Under the pieces are notes generated by a model, which saw nothing but the letters and a program-made list of their open reading frames with translations, was not told the origin of the DNA and made no database searches. 64,000 nt of DNA from Anammoximicrobium sp964486845 (lineage in GTDB: Bacteria; Planctomycetota; Planctomycetia; Pirellulales; Pirellulaceae), in the NCBI GenBank assembly GCA_964486845.1, contig CAZAQY010000010.1, positions 8,783 to 72,782 on the forward strand. Reading direction: 5' to 3'. Numbering within the stretch: the first letter of the stretch is position 1; every line of letters starts with the position of its first letter. Below, one piece after another: positions 25,816 to 35,263 of the stretch. The position numbers and the translations under genes were made by a program.

Positions 25816-26469
25816 ATGTCCGTTGTATCAGGTCCCGGCCGTCCGCGAGGTTCGGCAACGTGTCCGATGTGCGAATCGCCGCTGAAGAATGATGGTGCCT
25901 GTCCGGTTTGCGGATACGGCGCGGCGACGAGCCGAAAACTGGCCATGTCGGAGATGCCTCGGATACCAGCGTCAAGGAGCCAGGAGGAGAACGAGGCAGA
26001 CGGCGATACCTTTGACGCCTGGTTTCGCAGTCGGTTCGGTCCAAACTTCTGGGTAAACGCGGCGTACGTTGGCTCGGTGATCCTGCTGGGAATCGTTGCC
26101 CTCCTAGTGGTCATGCATCTCCGATCGCAACTTGCCTTGCGCAGGTCTCACCAACGGATCGATCACGTCATCGAACTGGCCGCTAGAGTCAGAGCGCTCA
26201 GCTTCCGGGATCGCGGGATGGATACGATGGCGGCGTGGCAGACGGCGGGCCGGGAGTTGTCTGCGGAACTGCCGGCACTGCCTTCGTATATCGCCCGCCT
26301 GGACAGGCAACCGGAGAACGCGGCAAAGGAAAAAAAAGGCTGGGTCACCTCTCTGATTCCCTTCTTGCCGGCCGATGCGGATCTAATGCCGCTGGAGGAA
26401 GTGCCTCGTACGTCATTCGCCTATGAAGCAATCCGAAGGCGACTTGCATCGTCCGGACCCAAGGAATGA
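25816..26469 (+). CDS. Zinc-ribbon membrane protein
   Basis: The 217-residue protein starts with a double zinc ribbon-like cluster CPMCESPLKNDGACPVCGYG (CxxC...CxxC). A polar linker follows, then one membrane helix at about residues 82-102 (AYVGSVILLGIVALLVVM). The C-terminal helical region probably lies on the far side. It follows the lipoprotein gene by 66 nt. I do not recognise a defined family; similar CxxC-TM proteins are common in planctomycetes. Confidence 0.72.
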   Translation: MSVVSGPGRPRGSATCPMCESPLKNDGACPVCGYGAATSRKLAMSEMPRIPASRSQEENEADGDTFDAWFRSRFGPNFWVNAAYVGSVILLGIVALLVVMHLRSQLALRRSHQRIDHVIELAARVRALSFRDRGMDTMAAWQTAGRELSAELPALPSYIARLDRQPENAAKEKKGWVTSLIPFLPADADLMPLEEVPRTSFAYEAIRRRLASSGPKE

Positions 26470-26562
26470 CAAGTACGCCGATCGGCCGTGAACCAGAGCA
26501 GTCACGGTTCGCCAGTTCTTCCTGGGAAAGCTCTGTGAGAGAATTGCCGAGGAGTCATTGCC

Positions 26563-27252
26563 ATGTCGCAGATCGTGACCTGTGCCTGTGGGCAACGTTT
26601 TCGGGCCGAAGACCATTTGACGGGCAAACGCGTCAAGTGCCCCAAATGCGGTGGCGTGCTTGTTGTCCCCCAGAGAGCGGCGGAGAAGGAACAGGCCCCT
26701 GGTTTTTCCGACTGGTTCGACGAAGCGTTGGCGGATGCGAAGAAATCGGCAAAGCCAGCCCCTCCGCCCGCTCCCATACGACCCACGGCTGAACGCGAGG
26801 TGGTGTCGGCGGCCCTGGCCAGCGTCAAACGCGAGGCGGCAGACCGGTACGAAGAGTTGACGGAACTGCGGCGGACCCGGCGGCTGTATCTCACCCTGCA
26901 ATTCGCCTTCGGTTTGCCAGGGCTGATCCTGATGTCCAGTCCACACCGGGAGTTGAACTCCTTCGGGTACATTCTCCTCGTGGTTGGGTTCGTCTATGTG
27001 GCCAAGTTCAAAGGGCACAGCGGCGTCAAGGGCCTGTGGGCGCTGGTGCCGTGTCTGGGCGCACTCATCGTTTTGTTGTTGGACGACGACTTGGGTCAGG
27101 AGATCCGCGCCAGAGAGAAACAAGTTCAGGCCGCCGCGGTAGCGCCGCCGCACGACCCGCTGGAGAAGAGACTGCTCAGGCTTGCGATCTCGGCTGCCAT
27201 CATCGTGGGGGCCACCGTTCTGGCATTGCTGCTCGCGGCACCTGGCAAGTAG
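26563..27252 (+). CDS. Zinc-ribbon multi-helix membrane protein
   Basis: The 229-residue protein begins with a zinc finger of the form CACGQRF...VKCPKCGG, the frequent planctomycete MJ0042-like ribbon. A basic/helical linker follows. Three or four membrane helices come next, including FGYILLVVGFVYVAKF, LWALVPCLGALIVLLL and a C-terminal AIIVGATVLALLLAA. It resembles its upstream neighbour in plan but not in detailed sequence, and the two may work together. The end converges with the 683-residue protein gene across a terminator. Function unknown. Confidence 0.75.
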   Translation: MSQIVTCACGQRFRAEDHLTGKRVKCPKCGGVLVVPQRAAEKEQAPGFSDWFDEALADAKKSAKPAPPPAPIRPTAEREVVSAALASVKREAADRYEELTELRRTRRLYLTLQFAFGLPGLILMSSPHRELNSFGYILLVVGFVYVAKFKGHSGVKGLWALVPCLGALIVLLLDDDLGQEIRAREKQVQAAAVAPPHDPLEKRLLRLAISAAIIVGATVLALLLAAPGK

Positions 27253-27261
27253 CCTTTCCAA

Positions 27262-27305
27262 AAGGGCGCAGGACCCTTGGATTTAAGGGTCCTGCACCCT
27301 TTTCG
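27262..27305. terminator. Bidirectional terminator hairpin
   Basis: AAGGGCGCAGGACCCTT pairs with AAGGGTCCTGCACCCTT (one mismatch) around a short loop and is followed by TTTT. It separates two convergent genes. Confidence 0.75.
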
Positions 27306-27335
27306 AGTCTTCGTCCTTAGGATGCGCGCATCTTC

Positions 27336-27384
27336 GTAGGTTGGGACTCTGTCCCGACCGGGTCGGGTCGGAGACCCAACCTAC
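27336..27384. repeat. GGTTGGGACTC-type dispersed hairpin
   Basis: GTAGGTTGGGACTC pairs with GAGACCCAACCTAC (one mismatch) around TGTCCCGACCGGGTCGGGTCG. The core also occurs at 19501-19525. Confidence 0.65.
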
Positions 27385-27389
27385 TTTGG

Positions 27390-29441
27390 TCATCCCTCCT
27401 CCGCAAAGCGGTCGATGTCCTCGCGGGTCATCCGCTGGTAGACGCCCCGCGCGACGTAGGCGTCGACTTCTTGCTGGCTCAAGTGCAATACGAAGTCGGG
27501 TAAATCAGCCTCCGTGAAACGCCGTAGGGCGGAACGGTCGTGCGCGTCCAAACGCCGCTGGTGAGCGGCCAGCAGCGTCGGCCAGTCCGCGTCCTGCAGG
27601 TTTTGCACGTCGTGAGTCGGCAAGGGGTCGAGTTCGGAGCGGCGCGTTTCGGTGACCAGCAACTCGTCGTGCGGCAGCACACTCACCAGCGACGCTTCGG
27701 TCAGCTGTTCGTCGCCGTAGGTATCTCCGTCGTCATCCGCCACCCGCATACGAACCCGTGCATACAGGAAGAAAGCCAACACGCAGCCCTCGGCGTCGAG
27801 CAGCACGACACCGAACGCTTCCTGCCGCCCCAGCATCGGCAACGTGTAGCACAAGCCGGGGGAAAAACCGCTGTCGACCGCCTGCTTGATCCAGGGGTCA
27901 AGCCGCTGGCGGACGTGCGGCGGAAGGTCTTCCCGGTCCAGCAGGATCAGCCGCTGAGCGCGAGGCACGGGGATGGTCGGTCCGGAGGTATAGCCGAACG
28001 GCGCGAGGCATTTGATCAAACACGCCTGCCAGAGCGTGGTCCCGCGCCGCAACTCGCGAAACCGCAACTTGCCCAGCCGCAGTTGGTAGAATTCGACCCC
28101 GGCGATCTCGTCGGCTCGCAGCGGCCGCAACGGCCCGAAACGGTCCGGCAAGGGGCTCTCCGCCTGCGGGCCGTCCGAGGACACGGACAGCTGCCCCGCC
28201 TGCTCCAGTTGGTCCGTCGTCGGATACCCGAGCCGCGCCAAGGCTTGATCCAGGAGGGATCGCTTCTTCAATAGCGACGGCCCGGCACAGGGCGGCGCGT
28301 CGTCGAAGCCTTCCCCCATCGCCACCAGCCGCGCGGTGCGCCGCCGCAAGCGAACGGCCGGTACCAGGACGGCCAGCGCGACGACGACACAGGCGATCGT
28401 CACCGGGACCGTCCGCACCCAGGCGGCGACGGCAGCGGCGAGAAGCGTCACTAGTCCGGCCACGCAGCCGCACCCGGCGGTGACTCCGCGCGTCGCCTCG
28501 TAAAGGCTGTCCCGCATGGCCTGCGGGTCGAGCCGGTCTTCGTCCAGCAACAGCGCAACGAGCGCTCCCAAGCACGCGTGTTCGTCCGCCCGCGATTCGT
28601 TCGCAGCCTCGCGGCCGGACCATTGCAGCAGCTCGTCCCAGCCGCCGGCGAGACGCTCCACGCGCCAGCCGGGCCAGGCTTGTTCGACGCGCCGCGAGAA
28701 ATCGGGGCCTGCCTGCAGTTCCCAGCAGCCCAGCCGTTGCGACGCCGCGTCGATGACGGCGCCGCCCCACACCGCCGACTCGGGCGGCACGGTCGTCGCC
28801 GATTCAACCGGCAACAGATCCAGCAGCGGAGGCCCGCGCAGTAACACCTGATCCAGCGCCGGATGGTCGAACCCGAAATAGTCCTCGACGCAGCCATCCG
28901 CCCGCCGAACCGCCAGCCAGACTCCAGGCTCTGCAACCGCCGGTCCGTTTTCCCCGCCCGCCGGCCGCGGCGCAGGACGCAGGCCGACTTCCAGGTCGTC
29001 CGCCAGCTCCGCGCCGGACTCCTCAGCCGCATCCTCCGGGGCGTTTTCCTCGGCGACGGGTTCGGTGTCAGCGTGTTGTTCTGCGGCGGGGATCTCCAGA
29101 TACCTGGCGATGGCGAGGATTCCGTCGGCGGCGTAGTCGATTTCCCACTCGGACCAGGTTTGCTCCAGCAGCCGCGCGTACAGTCGCCGTTGGATCGGTC
29201 CCTGCACCAGGCGATCGCCTTCGAACCAGATCAACCGCCGGGCATCCCAATCCACCAGGGCGGCGCCCTCGCACGATGCGTCGTCCAGCAATTCGTCGGC
29301 TGGCCGCAACGAGCGAATGAATCGTGTCGTCTCGTCGGGTCCCCAGAAAATGTCTTGGGCCAGGGACAAAGCGCCCCAGTGGCTGTAGAACAGCTGCGTG
29401 CGGCCCCCGCGACGCAGAACGTAGTTCGCTCGGTGTCCCAT
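27390..29441 (-). CDS. Large two-helix membrane protein with duplicated N-terminal domain
   Basis: The 683-residue protein opens with MGHRANYVLRRGGRTQLFYSHWG. The N-terminal region seems to hold two copies of a domain, one around ALVDWDARRLIWFEGD and ILAIARYL, the other around AVIDAASQRLGCWELQAG and WDELLQW. An acidic Ala/Glu-rich linker separates them. Two adjacent membrane helices follow (CGCVAGLVTLLAAAVAAWV and VTIACVVVALAVLVPAV). The long C-terminal part is globular and acidic. No known family is recognised. It is the last gene of a minus-strand run with the transglutaminase gene 86 nt upstream. Confidence 0.75.
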   Translation of the reverse strand: MGHRANYVLRRGGRTQLFYSHWGALSLAQDIFWGPDETTRFIRSLRPADELLDDASCEGAALVDWDARRLIWFEGDRLVQGPIQRRLYARLLEQTWSEWEIDYAADGILAIARYLEIPAAEQHADTEPVAEENAPEDAAEESGAELADDLEVGLRPAPRPAGGENGPAVAEPGVWLAVRRADGCVEDYFGFDHPALDQVLLRGPPLLDLLPVESATTVPPESAVWGGAVIDAASQRLGCWELQAGPDFSRRVEQAWPGWRVERLAGGWDELLQWSGREAANESRADEHACLGALVALLLDEDRLDPQAMRDSLYEATRGVTAGCGCVAGLVTLLAAAVAAWVRTVPVTIACVVVALAVLVPAVRLRRRTARLVAMGEGFDDAPPCAGPSLLKKRSLLDQALARLGYPTTDQLEQAGQLSVSSDGPQAESPLPDRFGPLRPLRADEIAGVEFYQLRLGKLRFRELRRGTTLWQACLIKCLAPFGYTSGPTIPVPRAQRLILLDREDLPPHVRQRLDPWIKQAVDSGFSPGLCYTLPMLGRQEAFGVVLLDAEGCVLAFFLYARVRMRVADDDGDTYGDEQLTEASLVSVLPHDELLVTETRRSELDPLPTHDVQNLQDADWPTLLAAHQRRLDAHDRSALRRFTEADLPDFVLHLSQQEVDAYVARGVYQRMTREDIDRFAEEG

Positions 29442-29526
29442 CGTGACCCGTCCGTCCCAGCAGTCCCATCCGTCCCATTGCGCATTGTATCGGACGAGCG
29501 ATCAGACGGGACACCCCGTTTGCCGT

Positions 29527-30468
29527 CTATTCGGTCAGTTGCTTGCGAATGAACTCGATGCGCGGATTGGCCACGGCGTTCTGCGCCCGGAACGTCTCGG
29601 CGACGTACCGTTTCGGAGCCGCCTCGCCGGGCACGCGGAAGGTGTCGCCCTTCTGCAGGATCGGCCGTGTCTCGTGCATCGAGCCGAACTCGTCCGCGCC
29701 GGCCGCCTGGCACGGGAACCAGCGTCCTTGGCCGCCAGGGGCTTCCAAGTAGAATTCCGGATAGCAGTGCCCCGGAACCCAGACAGAGCGAGCCGGGATG
29801 CCGTTGGCGCGGCAGAGGGCGATGAACAGCGACGTCAACTCTTCGCAATCACCCTGGCCCGCTCGCAACGCTGTCAAAGCCCCCTTCAATTCCGGGTCAA
29901 ATTGATATTTCACGTTGGCCCGCACCCAGTCGTAGATGGCCCTCACTTTGTCCCAGTCGCTCGCCTTGCCCTGCACGACCTCGGCGGCCAGTCGGCGAAT
30001 CTCCGGGTGCGTGGTTTCGATCAAGGGGCTGACGCCCAGGTAGGGACGGAGCTTGGCCGCAGGACGGGCGGGGATCCTCCACGATCCAGTTTCCTCCGGA
30101 CCCAAGATCGGGCTCTTACTCAGCGCAAAGGTCACAAGGGCGGACGCCGTGTCACCCGCGGCCAACTGGGGGATGATGATCAGCATCTGCTTGACGCCTT
30201 CCGCCAGGGTCCGGTAGCGAAGCGGGTTGATCTGATCGGATCGCTGTTCGTCGAGGACTTTGACTTGTTGTTCCGGCCAGTCCATCGGCACTGGGATGGC
30301 CGCCAAAATCCCGCTGCAAGCCCCCGTGGCCTGGACGGTCATCCCGATCTGCCAGCGCTGGGCAGCAGGATTCTCGGCAGGAATGCTCTCCGCGCCGCAG
30401 GCTGCGTCCAGGCCGCCGGTGGCAAACAGGCAGAACGTCGAAAAAGCAGCGCCGGCGATCATCCGCAT
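29527..30468 (-). CDS. Secreted transglutaminase-like protein
   Basis: The 313-residue protein has an N-terminal signal peptide and a transglutaminase-like cysteine-protease fold in its second half. The helix IRAIYDWVRAN-type pattern is present as RAIYDWVRANVKYQF. The catalytic cysteine is in GQGDCEELTSLFIALCRANG, and the histidine probably in VWVPGHCYPEFYLE. Such domains cleave or cross-link peptides outside the cytoplasm, or act as inactive binding modules. The gene lies downstream of the ABC exporter genes and may belong to the same transcript (135 nt gap). Confidence 0.82.
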   Translation of the reverse strand: MRMIAGAAFSTFCLFATGGLDAACGAESIPAENPAAQRWQIGMTVQATGACSGILAAIPVPMDWPEQQVKVLDEQRSDQINPLRYRTLAEGVKQMLIIIPQLAAGDTASALVTFALSKSPILGPEETGSWRIPARPAAKLRPYLGVSPLIETTHPEIRRLAAEVVQGKASDWDKVRAIYDWVRANVKYQFDPELKGALTALRAGQGDCEELTSLFIALCRANGIPARSVWVPGHCYPEFYLEAPGGQGRWFPCQAAGADEFGSMHETRPILQKGDTFRVPGEAAPKRYVAETFRAQNAVANPRIEFIRKQLTE

Positions 30469-30603
30469 GATAAGAGTTCCTCGCTTACGATGGTTGATGA
30501 AGTCGAGCCGGTCCGCCTGGCGACGAAAGACCCGACATATCCCGCCGCCGCCATATTATACCGCATCGCCGGGACGATGCATCCCGACGATAAACTCCGG
30601 GTT

Positions 30604-31821
30604 CTATCGGGCGTTCAAATCCCGCACATTCACCTGGACGCCGCTGCGGACTTTGTCGCTGGGATGGAGGATCACCTGGTCGCCGGCCTGCAGCCCGGAG
30701 ATGACTTCGGCGGCCAGACTGTTGCGGCGGCCGATTTCGAGCGTACACAGTTCGGCGCGGTTCTCGCGGACGGCGAACGCCGACCACTGATCCTCGTATC
30801 GGAATAGTGCGCCGGTGGGGACCTGCAACACGCCGTCCTGCTCCCAGATCACGATCCGCGCCTCGACGCGAAAGGCGTCGCCCAACTCCCTGCGTTTCTC
30901 CGGCGGGTCGTCCAGATCCAGGATCACATTCACCCGCTGCTCTTCCACGCCCAGCGCCGAGACCTTCATGAACCCGGAGGGTTCGATCAGCCGCACGGTC
31001 GCCGGCAGCGGCGACTCGCCGCCCCATTGCTCCAGGAAGGCTTTGTCACCGGGCCGGATCTTGACCGCGTCGCTGGACAGCACGTCCACTTCCACCTCCA
31101 GGTCCGCCGGGTCGCCCAGTTCCAGCAACGGATCGCCGGGCCGGACGACCGTGGCGCTCTCCTGAAACACGCGCAAGACCTGGCCGCTGATCGGGGAAAG
31201 GATGCTCAGCTGGCGGTCGTCCGCCGGCCCCGCCTCGGCGGGCCTGACGCGGACCAGCGCCGCCCGGGCCATCTCCAACTCGAATTGCGCGATGTCCTGG
31301 GCGAGTCGGGCGGCACTGTAGTCTTGCATCCGCGAACGCGCGAGCATCTCGGCCTGCTCGACTTCGCGTTTCGACGCCGAGGCGGTCTTGGCCAGCTTGC
31401 GGAACCGCTCCAGCTCGCTCTCCGCGAACGCCAGTTCGTGCCGCGCCCGCTCGATGATCGGCTGCGCGCGGTCCAGGGCGGCTTGCGCGGCTTTGACTTT
31501 GGCTCCCGCCGTGGCCACGGCCCGCACGTCCAGGATCTCCGGCTCGTTGGGCTCCAGCGTGGCCAGCAGCGTCGCGCCGCGCGTGACGGCATCGCCGGGA
31601 TCCAGATCGATCCGCAACAGGCGGCCGGCCAGCGGCGCCGCCACGACGTACCGCTCCTTGATGCGCGTCTTGCCGTCCTCGTCTACCGTCACCCGCAAGC
31701 GGCCGCGCGTAACCTCGCCCACCTCGACGTCCACCGGCTGGGGCCAAAACGACCACACCAGGCCGCCGACGATCGACCCGACGATGACCAGGTACAGGAA
31801 TGTCCGCACCAGGAACTTCAT
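30604..31821 (-). CDS. HlyD/RND-type periplasmic adaptor (membrane fusion protein)
   Basis: The 405-residue protein starts with one membrane anchor (FLYLVIVGSIVGGLVWSFW). It has the adaptor layout: split lipoyl/barrel-sandwich halves (KTRIKERYVVAAPLAGRLLR and LSILSPISGQVLRVF), a coiled-coil hairpin of about 90 residues rich in Ala/Glu/Arg, and a beta-barrel with VNVILDLDDPPEKRRELGDA. It would link the inner-membrane ABC complex to an outer-membrane exit. The start at ATG 31821 precedes the hydrophobic anchor. The permease gene lies upstream across a gap with repeats. Confidence 0.88.
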   Translation of the reverse strand: MKFLVRTFLYLVIVGSIVGGLVWSFWPQPVDVEVGEVTRGRLRVTVDEDGKTRIKERYVVAAPLAGRLLRIDLDPGDAVTRGATLLATLEPNEPEILDVRAVATAGAKVKAAQAALDRAQPIIERARHELAFAESELERFRKLAKTASASKREVEQAEMLARSRMQDYSAARLAQDIAQFELEMARAALVRVRPAEAGPADDRQLSILSPISGQVLRVFQESATVVRPGDPLLELGDPADLEVEVDVLSSDAVKIRPGDKAFLEQWGGESPLPATVRLIEPSGFMKVSALGVEEQRVNVILDLDDPPEKRRELGDAFRVEARIVIWEQDGVLQVPTGALFRYEDQWSAFAVRENRAELCTLEIGRRNSLAAEVISGLQAGDQVILHPSDKVRSGVQVNVRDLNAR

Positions 31822-31872
31822 GGCCTGCGATACTCTCTCGTTTTCAGCACCGGGGTCTTGTCCCGTTCCGAT

Positions 31873-32050
31873 CACGGCCAACNNNNNNNNNNNNNNNNNN
31901 NNNNNNNNNNNNNNNNNNNNNNNNNNNNNNNNNNNNNNNNNNNNNNNNNNNNNNNNNNNNNNNNNNNNNNNNNNNNNNNNNNCACGGCCAACCAGTAGGC
32001 CGTGCCACGCAATTCCGTGAGCACGGCCAACCAGTAGGCCGTGCCACACG
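31873..32050. repeat. Palindromic CACGGCC/GGCCGTG repeats around an assembly gap
   Basis: The right flank holds two copies of CACGGCC-AACCAGTA-GGCCGTG (31983-32004 and 32022-32043). The left flank ends in CACGGCCAAC, so the gap 31883-31982 probably hides further copies that stopped the assembler. Confidence 0.8.
31883..31982. other. Assembly gap (100 N) in repeat cluster
   Basis: The flanks share the 10-base sequence CACGGCCAAC. The gap is intergenic, between the permease and adaptor genes, so no coding sequence need be lost. Confidence 0.95.
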
Positions 32051-34414
32051 TTACTCTCTGGTCTTCAGGACGGCGATCAAATCCAAGTGGTCCAGCCGTT
32101 CGCGGACCAACAAACCCGAAATCGCGGCCCCGGCCAACACAACCGCCACCGCAAAACCATACGTCGCACGCTCGATGATCAGCGGCACGCGATACACTTC
32201 CGTGTCCAACCCCAGCACCGCCCACGCGGCAAACAGGTAGCCCACGACCAGGCCCAGCGGCACGGCGGCCAGCGTGACCACGGCCAATTCGCCCAGCAAA
32301 ATGGCGGAAATCTCCGCGCGCGTGAAGCCGATCACGCGGAGCGTCGCCAGGTCGCGGCTGCGTTCGGCCAGCGAAATCCGGGCACTGTTGTAAACGACCC
32401 CGAAGGCGATCACCACGGCGAACAGGATGTTGAAAAACCGGATTCGTCCCAGGTTCTCCGCGATCGTGTCGTGAAAACTCTTGACCGACGCTTCCTTGAT
32501 CGTCACGCCGGCGACGCGAGGCGTGTTCTTGAGCGTCCGGTACATGTCCTCCATCCGGTCCTTCCGGACGCTCAGGAACGCGCCGGTCAGAGTCTCGCCT
32601 TCTCGCAGCAGCCGGTGCATCGCCCCGGCGTCCATATAGGCGTTCGTCCCGCCGTACTCGGTCACCATCGCGCTGACCGGCACCTCGCGAATGGGCTGCT
32701 CGCCCTCCAGCACCTCGACCAACACGCGGTCCCCCAGCCGCACGTCCAGCAACTCCGCCAGCTTCGTCGACAGCAACAGCCCGTCGCGCGGCACCGACAC
32801 CAGCCGTTCTTGCTCGTCCAGCAGCCGGTACAGCCGCCCGCCCGGGTTCAAGCCGATGATGCCCACGCGGCGCGTACGATGGCGGAAATGAAACCGGGTG
32901 GCCGTGGAACGGATCGGTTCGCAGCGGACCACACCCGGCAGATGCTGCAGCTCGTACAACGCCCTGGCCGTCGTGGGCTCCGTGAAGGTCACCATCAAGT
33001 CCTGCCGCTGGGAGAGTGCGAACTGGAAGTTCATGATGTAGTTGACCGAGTCCATCGTAAAGGCGCCCAGGACCAGGATGGCCACGGCCATCGAGATGCC
33101 CAGGCACGACATCGCCGCCTTGATGGGTTTTCGCTCCAGTTCCCGGAAGATCATGCGGGCAGCCTGCGGCAGGAATTCCCCCAGGCCGCTGCGGTCCAGC
33201 AGCGTGGGCCGATACACGGCGGGCGGCTCCGGACGCATGGCTTCCGCCGGGGGCAAGGCGACGGCCCGGCGGACGGCAAACAGCGTCCCGGCCACGGCCG
33301 CCGCGTAACTGATCAGCAACGCCCCCAGCACCACCGAGACGTTCCACTCGAAACCGAACACCGGAAAACGGTACAGCGTCGTGTACATTTCCGTCAGGCT
33401 GCGGCCCAGCACCGACCCCACGACGATCCCCACCACCGTTCCGGCCAGCGAGATCAGCAGGGCCAGCTTGGTATAGTGCAGGCCGATCTGCAGCTTGGTG
33501 TACCCGAACGCCTTCAACGCCGCGATCTGCTCCCGTTGGACGCCGATCAAACGGGTCAGTACGACGTTCAGCAGAAACGCCGCCACGGAAAAGAAGATGC
33601 TCGGTGCGATCAGCCCCAAACTCCGCAACTGGCGGATTTCGTCGGAGATGTAGCGATGGGAGACGTGGTCTTCTCGCCCGCTGGCCCCACGCCCGCCGTA
33701 GGGTTTGGTCAGGTCGTCCAGCCGCTGGATCATCTCCGGCTCCGACGCCCGGCGACTGAGCGTGATCGCCACGTTGTTGAACGCGCCGTCCAGGTTGAAC
33801 GCGGAGGCCAGTTGTTCGTACCCCATCCAGAAAATGCCGAACCGCCGATCGTCCGGCAACAGGTTCGCCCCGTGGATCTGGATGATGTACTCCGGCGACA
33901 GCACCACGCCGACGATGGTCAGCTTCTGGCGCCGCCCGTTGATCACGGCGGTCACGGATTCGCCGATTTCCAGGTGGTGCGAGGCGGCAAACGCCTCGCT
34001 GACCAACACCTCGCCGTCGCGGTGCGGTTCGATCCAGCGGCCCTTGCGCAGGTGCAGGTCGTTGACCAACGGCACGCGACGTTCCGGGATGGAGATCAGC
34101 CGCCCCACCGCAGGCTCGACCATGCCCCGCACATCCAGCGTCACATCCACGACGACCCGCGGGTACGCCTGCGACACGCCGGGAATCACTTCGATCCGCC
34201 GAACCAGCGACATCGGCGCTCGCTTGACGTGCGACCAGACGTGGGCAAAGCGGTATTTTTCGTAGTACAACTTTTGCGAGTTCTGCAGCGATTTGAGCGT
34301 GTTGAGCGACATGACGAAGGTGCCCACGCCCGAGGCGATCACCAACGCAATGGCGACCGCCTGGCCCTTGATGGCCCACAGGTCGCGAACAGCCTTTCGA
34401 TCGATCGCACGCAC
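32051..34414 (-). CDS. ABC transporter permease with two FtsX domains
   Basis: The 787-residue protein begins with a membrane helix (AIALVIASGVGTFVMSLNTL), then a large periplasmic MacB-like core region. It has a first FtsX block (about residues 270-400), a central anchor (ISMAVAILVLGAFTMDSV), a second periplasmic region and a final FtsX block with ERSRDLATLRVIGFTRAEIS. This duplicated plan matches MacB/LolCE-type permeases that use mechanical force to move substrates or lipoproteins rather than channel them. The ATPase gene is 84 nt upstream. With the HlyD-type adaptor it forms a DevBCA-like exporter. Substrate unknown. Confidence 0.9.
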   Translation of the reverse strand: MRAIDRKAVRDLWAIKGQAVAIALVIASGVGTFVMSLNTLKSLQNSQKLYYEKYRFAHVWSHVKRAPMSLVRRIEVIPGVSQAYPRVVVDVTLDVRGMVEPAVGRLISIPERRVPLVNDLHLRKGRWIEPHRDGEVLVSEAFAASHHLEIGESVTAVINGRRQKLTIVGVVLSPEYIIQIHGANLLPDDRRFGIFWMGYEQLASAFNLDGAFNNVAITLSRRASEPEMIQRLDDLTKPYGGRGASGREDHVSHRYISDEIRQLRSLGLIAPSIFFSVAAFLLNVVLTRLIGVQREQIAALKAFGYTKLQIGLHYTKLALLISLAGTVVGIVVGSVLGRSLTEMYTTLYRFPVFGFEWNVSVVLGALLISYAAAVAGTLFAVRRAVALPPAEAMRPEPPAVYRPTLLDRSGLGEFLPQAARMIFRELERKPIKAAMSCLGISMAVAILVLGAFTMDSVNYIMNFQFALSQRQDLMVTFTEPTTARALYELQHLPGVVRCEPIRSTATRFHFRHRTRRVGIIGLNPGGRLYRLLDEQERLVSVPRDGLLLSTKLAELLDVRLGDRVLVEVLEGEQPIREVPVSAMVTEYGGTNAYMDAGAMHRLLREGETLTGAFLSVRKDRMEDMYRTLKNTPRVAGVTIKEASVKSFHDTIAENLGRIRFFNILFAVVIAFGVVYNSARISLAERSRDLATLRVIGFTRAEISAILLGELAVVTLAAVPLGLVVGYLFAAWAVLGLDTEVYRVPLIIERATYGFAVAVVLAGAAISGLLVRERLDHLDLIAVLKTRE

Positions 34415-34498
34415 GTCGGATTTCCGAAGCGGTCAGTTGTCAGTCGTCAGTTGTCCGTCGATATTGGCCGCAGCAATTTACGATCCCGCATCCCGCCG

Positions 34499-35263
34499 CT
34501 ACCACTGCAATTCCTTCGCCGCTACTTTCGTTGCATTCAGTTCGATGTGACTCACGTGGCCGTCCGACACGTGGATCACGCGGCTGGACATGGCGGCGAT
34601 CACGGCGTTGTGCGTGATCACGGCGGTGGTCGTGCCCAGTTCGCGGTTCACGCGTTCAATCGCTTCCAGCACGACGATCCCCGTGTGGACGTCCAGCGCG
34701 CCGGTCGGTTCGTCGCACAGCAGCACGTCCGGCCGCTTGGCAATGGCCCGCGCGATGGCCACTCGCTGTTGTTCGCCGCCGGACAGCTGCGACGGGAAGT
34801 GGTTCATCCGGTCGCTCAGGTCGACCAAGGCCAGCGCGTCGCGCGGGTCCATGGGGTCGCGGGAAATCTCGGTGATCAAGGCCACGTTCTCCCGTGCCGT
34901 CAGGCTGGGAATCAAGTTGTAGAACTGGAACACGAACCCCACGTGCTCGCGGCGATAGCGGGTGAGCGCCGCATCGTCGAACCGCGTCAGGTCATAGTCC
35001 AAGTATCTGACGATGCCGCTGGTCGGCACATCCAATCCGCCCAGGATGTTCAGCAACGTGCTCTTGCCGCTGCCGGAGGGACCCAGCAGCACCACGAATT
35101 CGCCGCGGTACAGGTCCAAGTCCACCCCGCGCAAGGCGTGTACGTCGACTTCGCCCATGTGGTACACCTTGGTGATCCCACGGGCTTGGAACACGGCGTC
35201 GCGGGCCGGCGGCGTCCTTTCGAGCGGTTGCTCCAAACCGATGTCGGCGCCGTTGGCTGTCAC
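34499..35263 (-). CDS. ABC transporter ATP-binding protein (MacB/DevA/LolD type)
   Basis: The 254-residue protein has Walker A GPSGSGKST, Q-loop region FVFQFYNLIPSLTARENV, signature LSGGEQQRVAIARAI, Walker B VLLCDEPTGALD and H-loop VITHN. These are characteristic of the MacB/LolD branch. It is the first gene of the exporter run on the minus strand. The first 25 residues are a variable extension before FQARGITKVYHMG; a later start is possible but I see no better site. Confidence 0.93.
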   Translation of the reverse strand: MTANGADIGLEQPLERTPPARDAVFQARGITKVYHMGEVDVHALRGVDLDLYRGEFVVLLGPSGSGKSTLLNILGGLDVPTSGIVRYLDYDLTRFDDAALTRYRREHVGFVFQFYNLIPSLTARENVALITEISRDPMDPRDALALVDLSDRMNHFPSQLSGGEQQRVAIARAIAKRPDVLLCDEPTGALDVHTGIVVLEAIERVNRELGTTTAVITHNAVIAAMSSRVIHVSDGHVSHIELNATKVAAKELQW

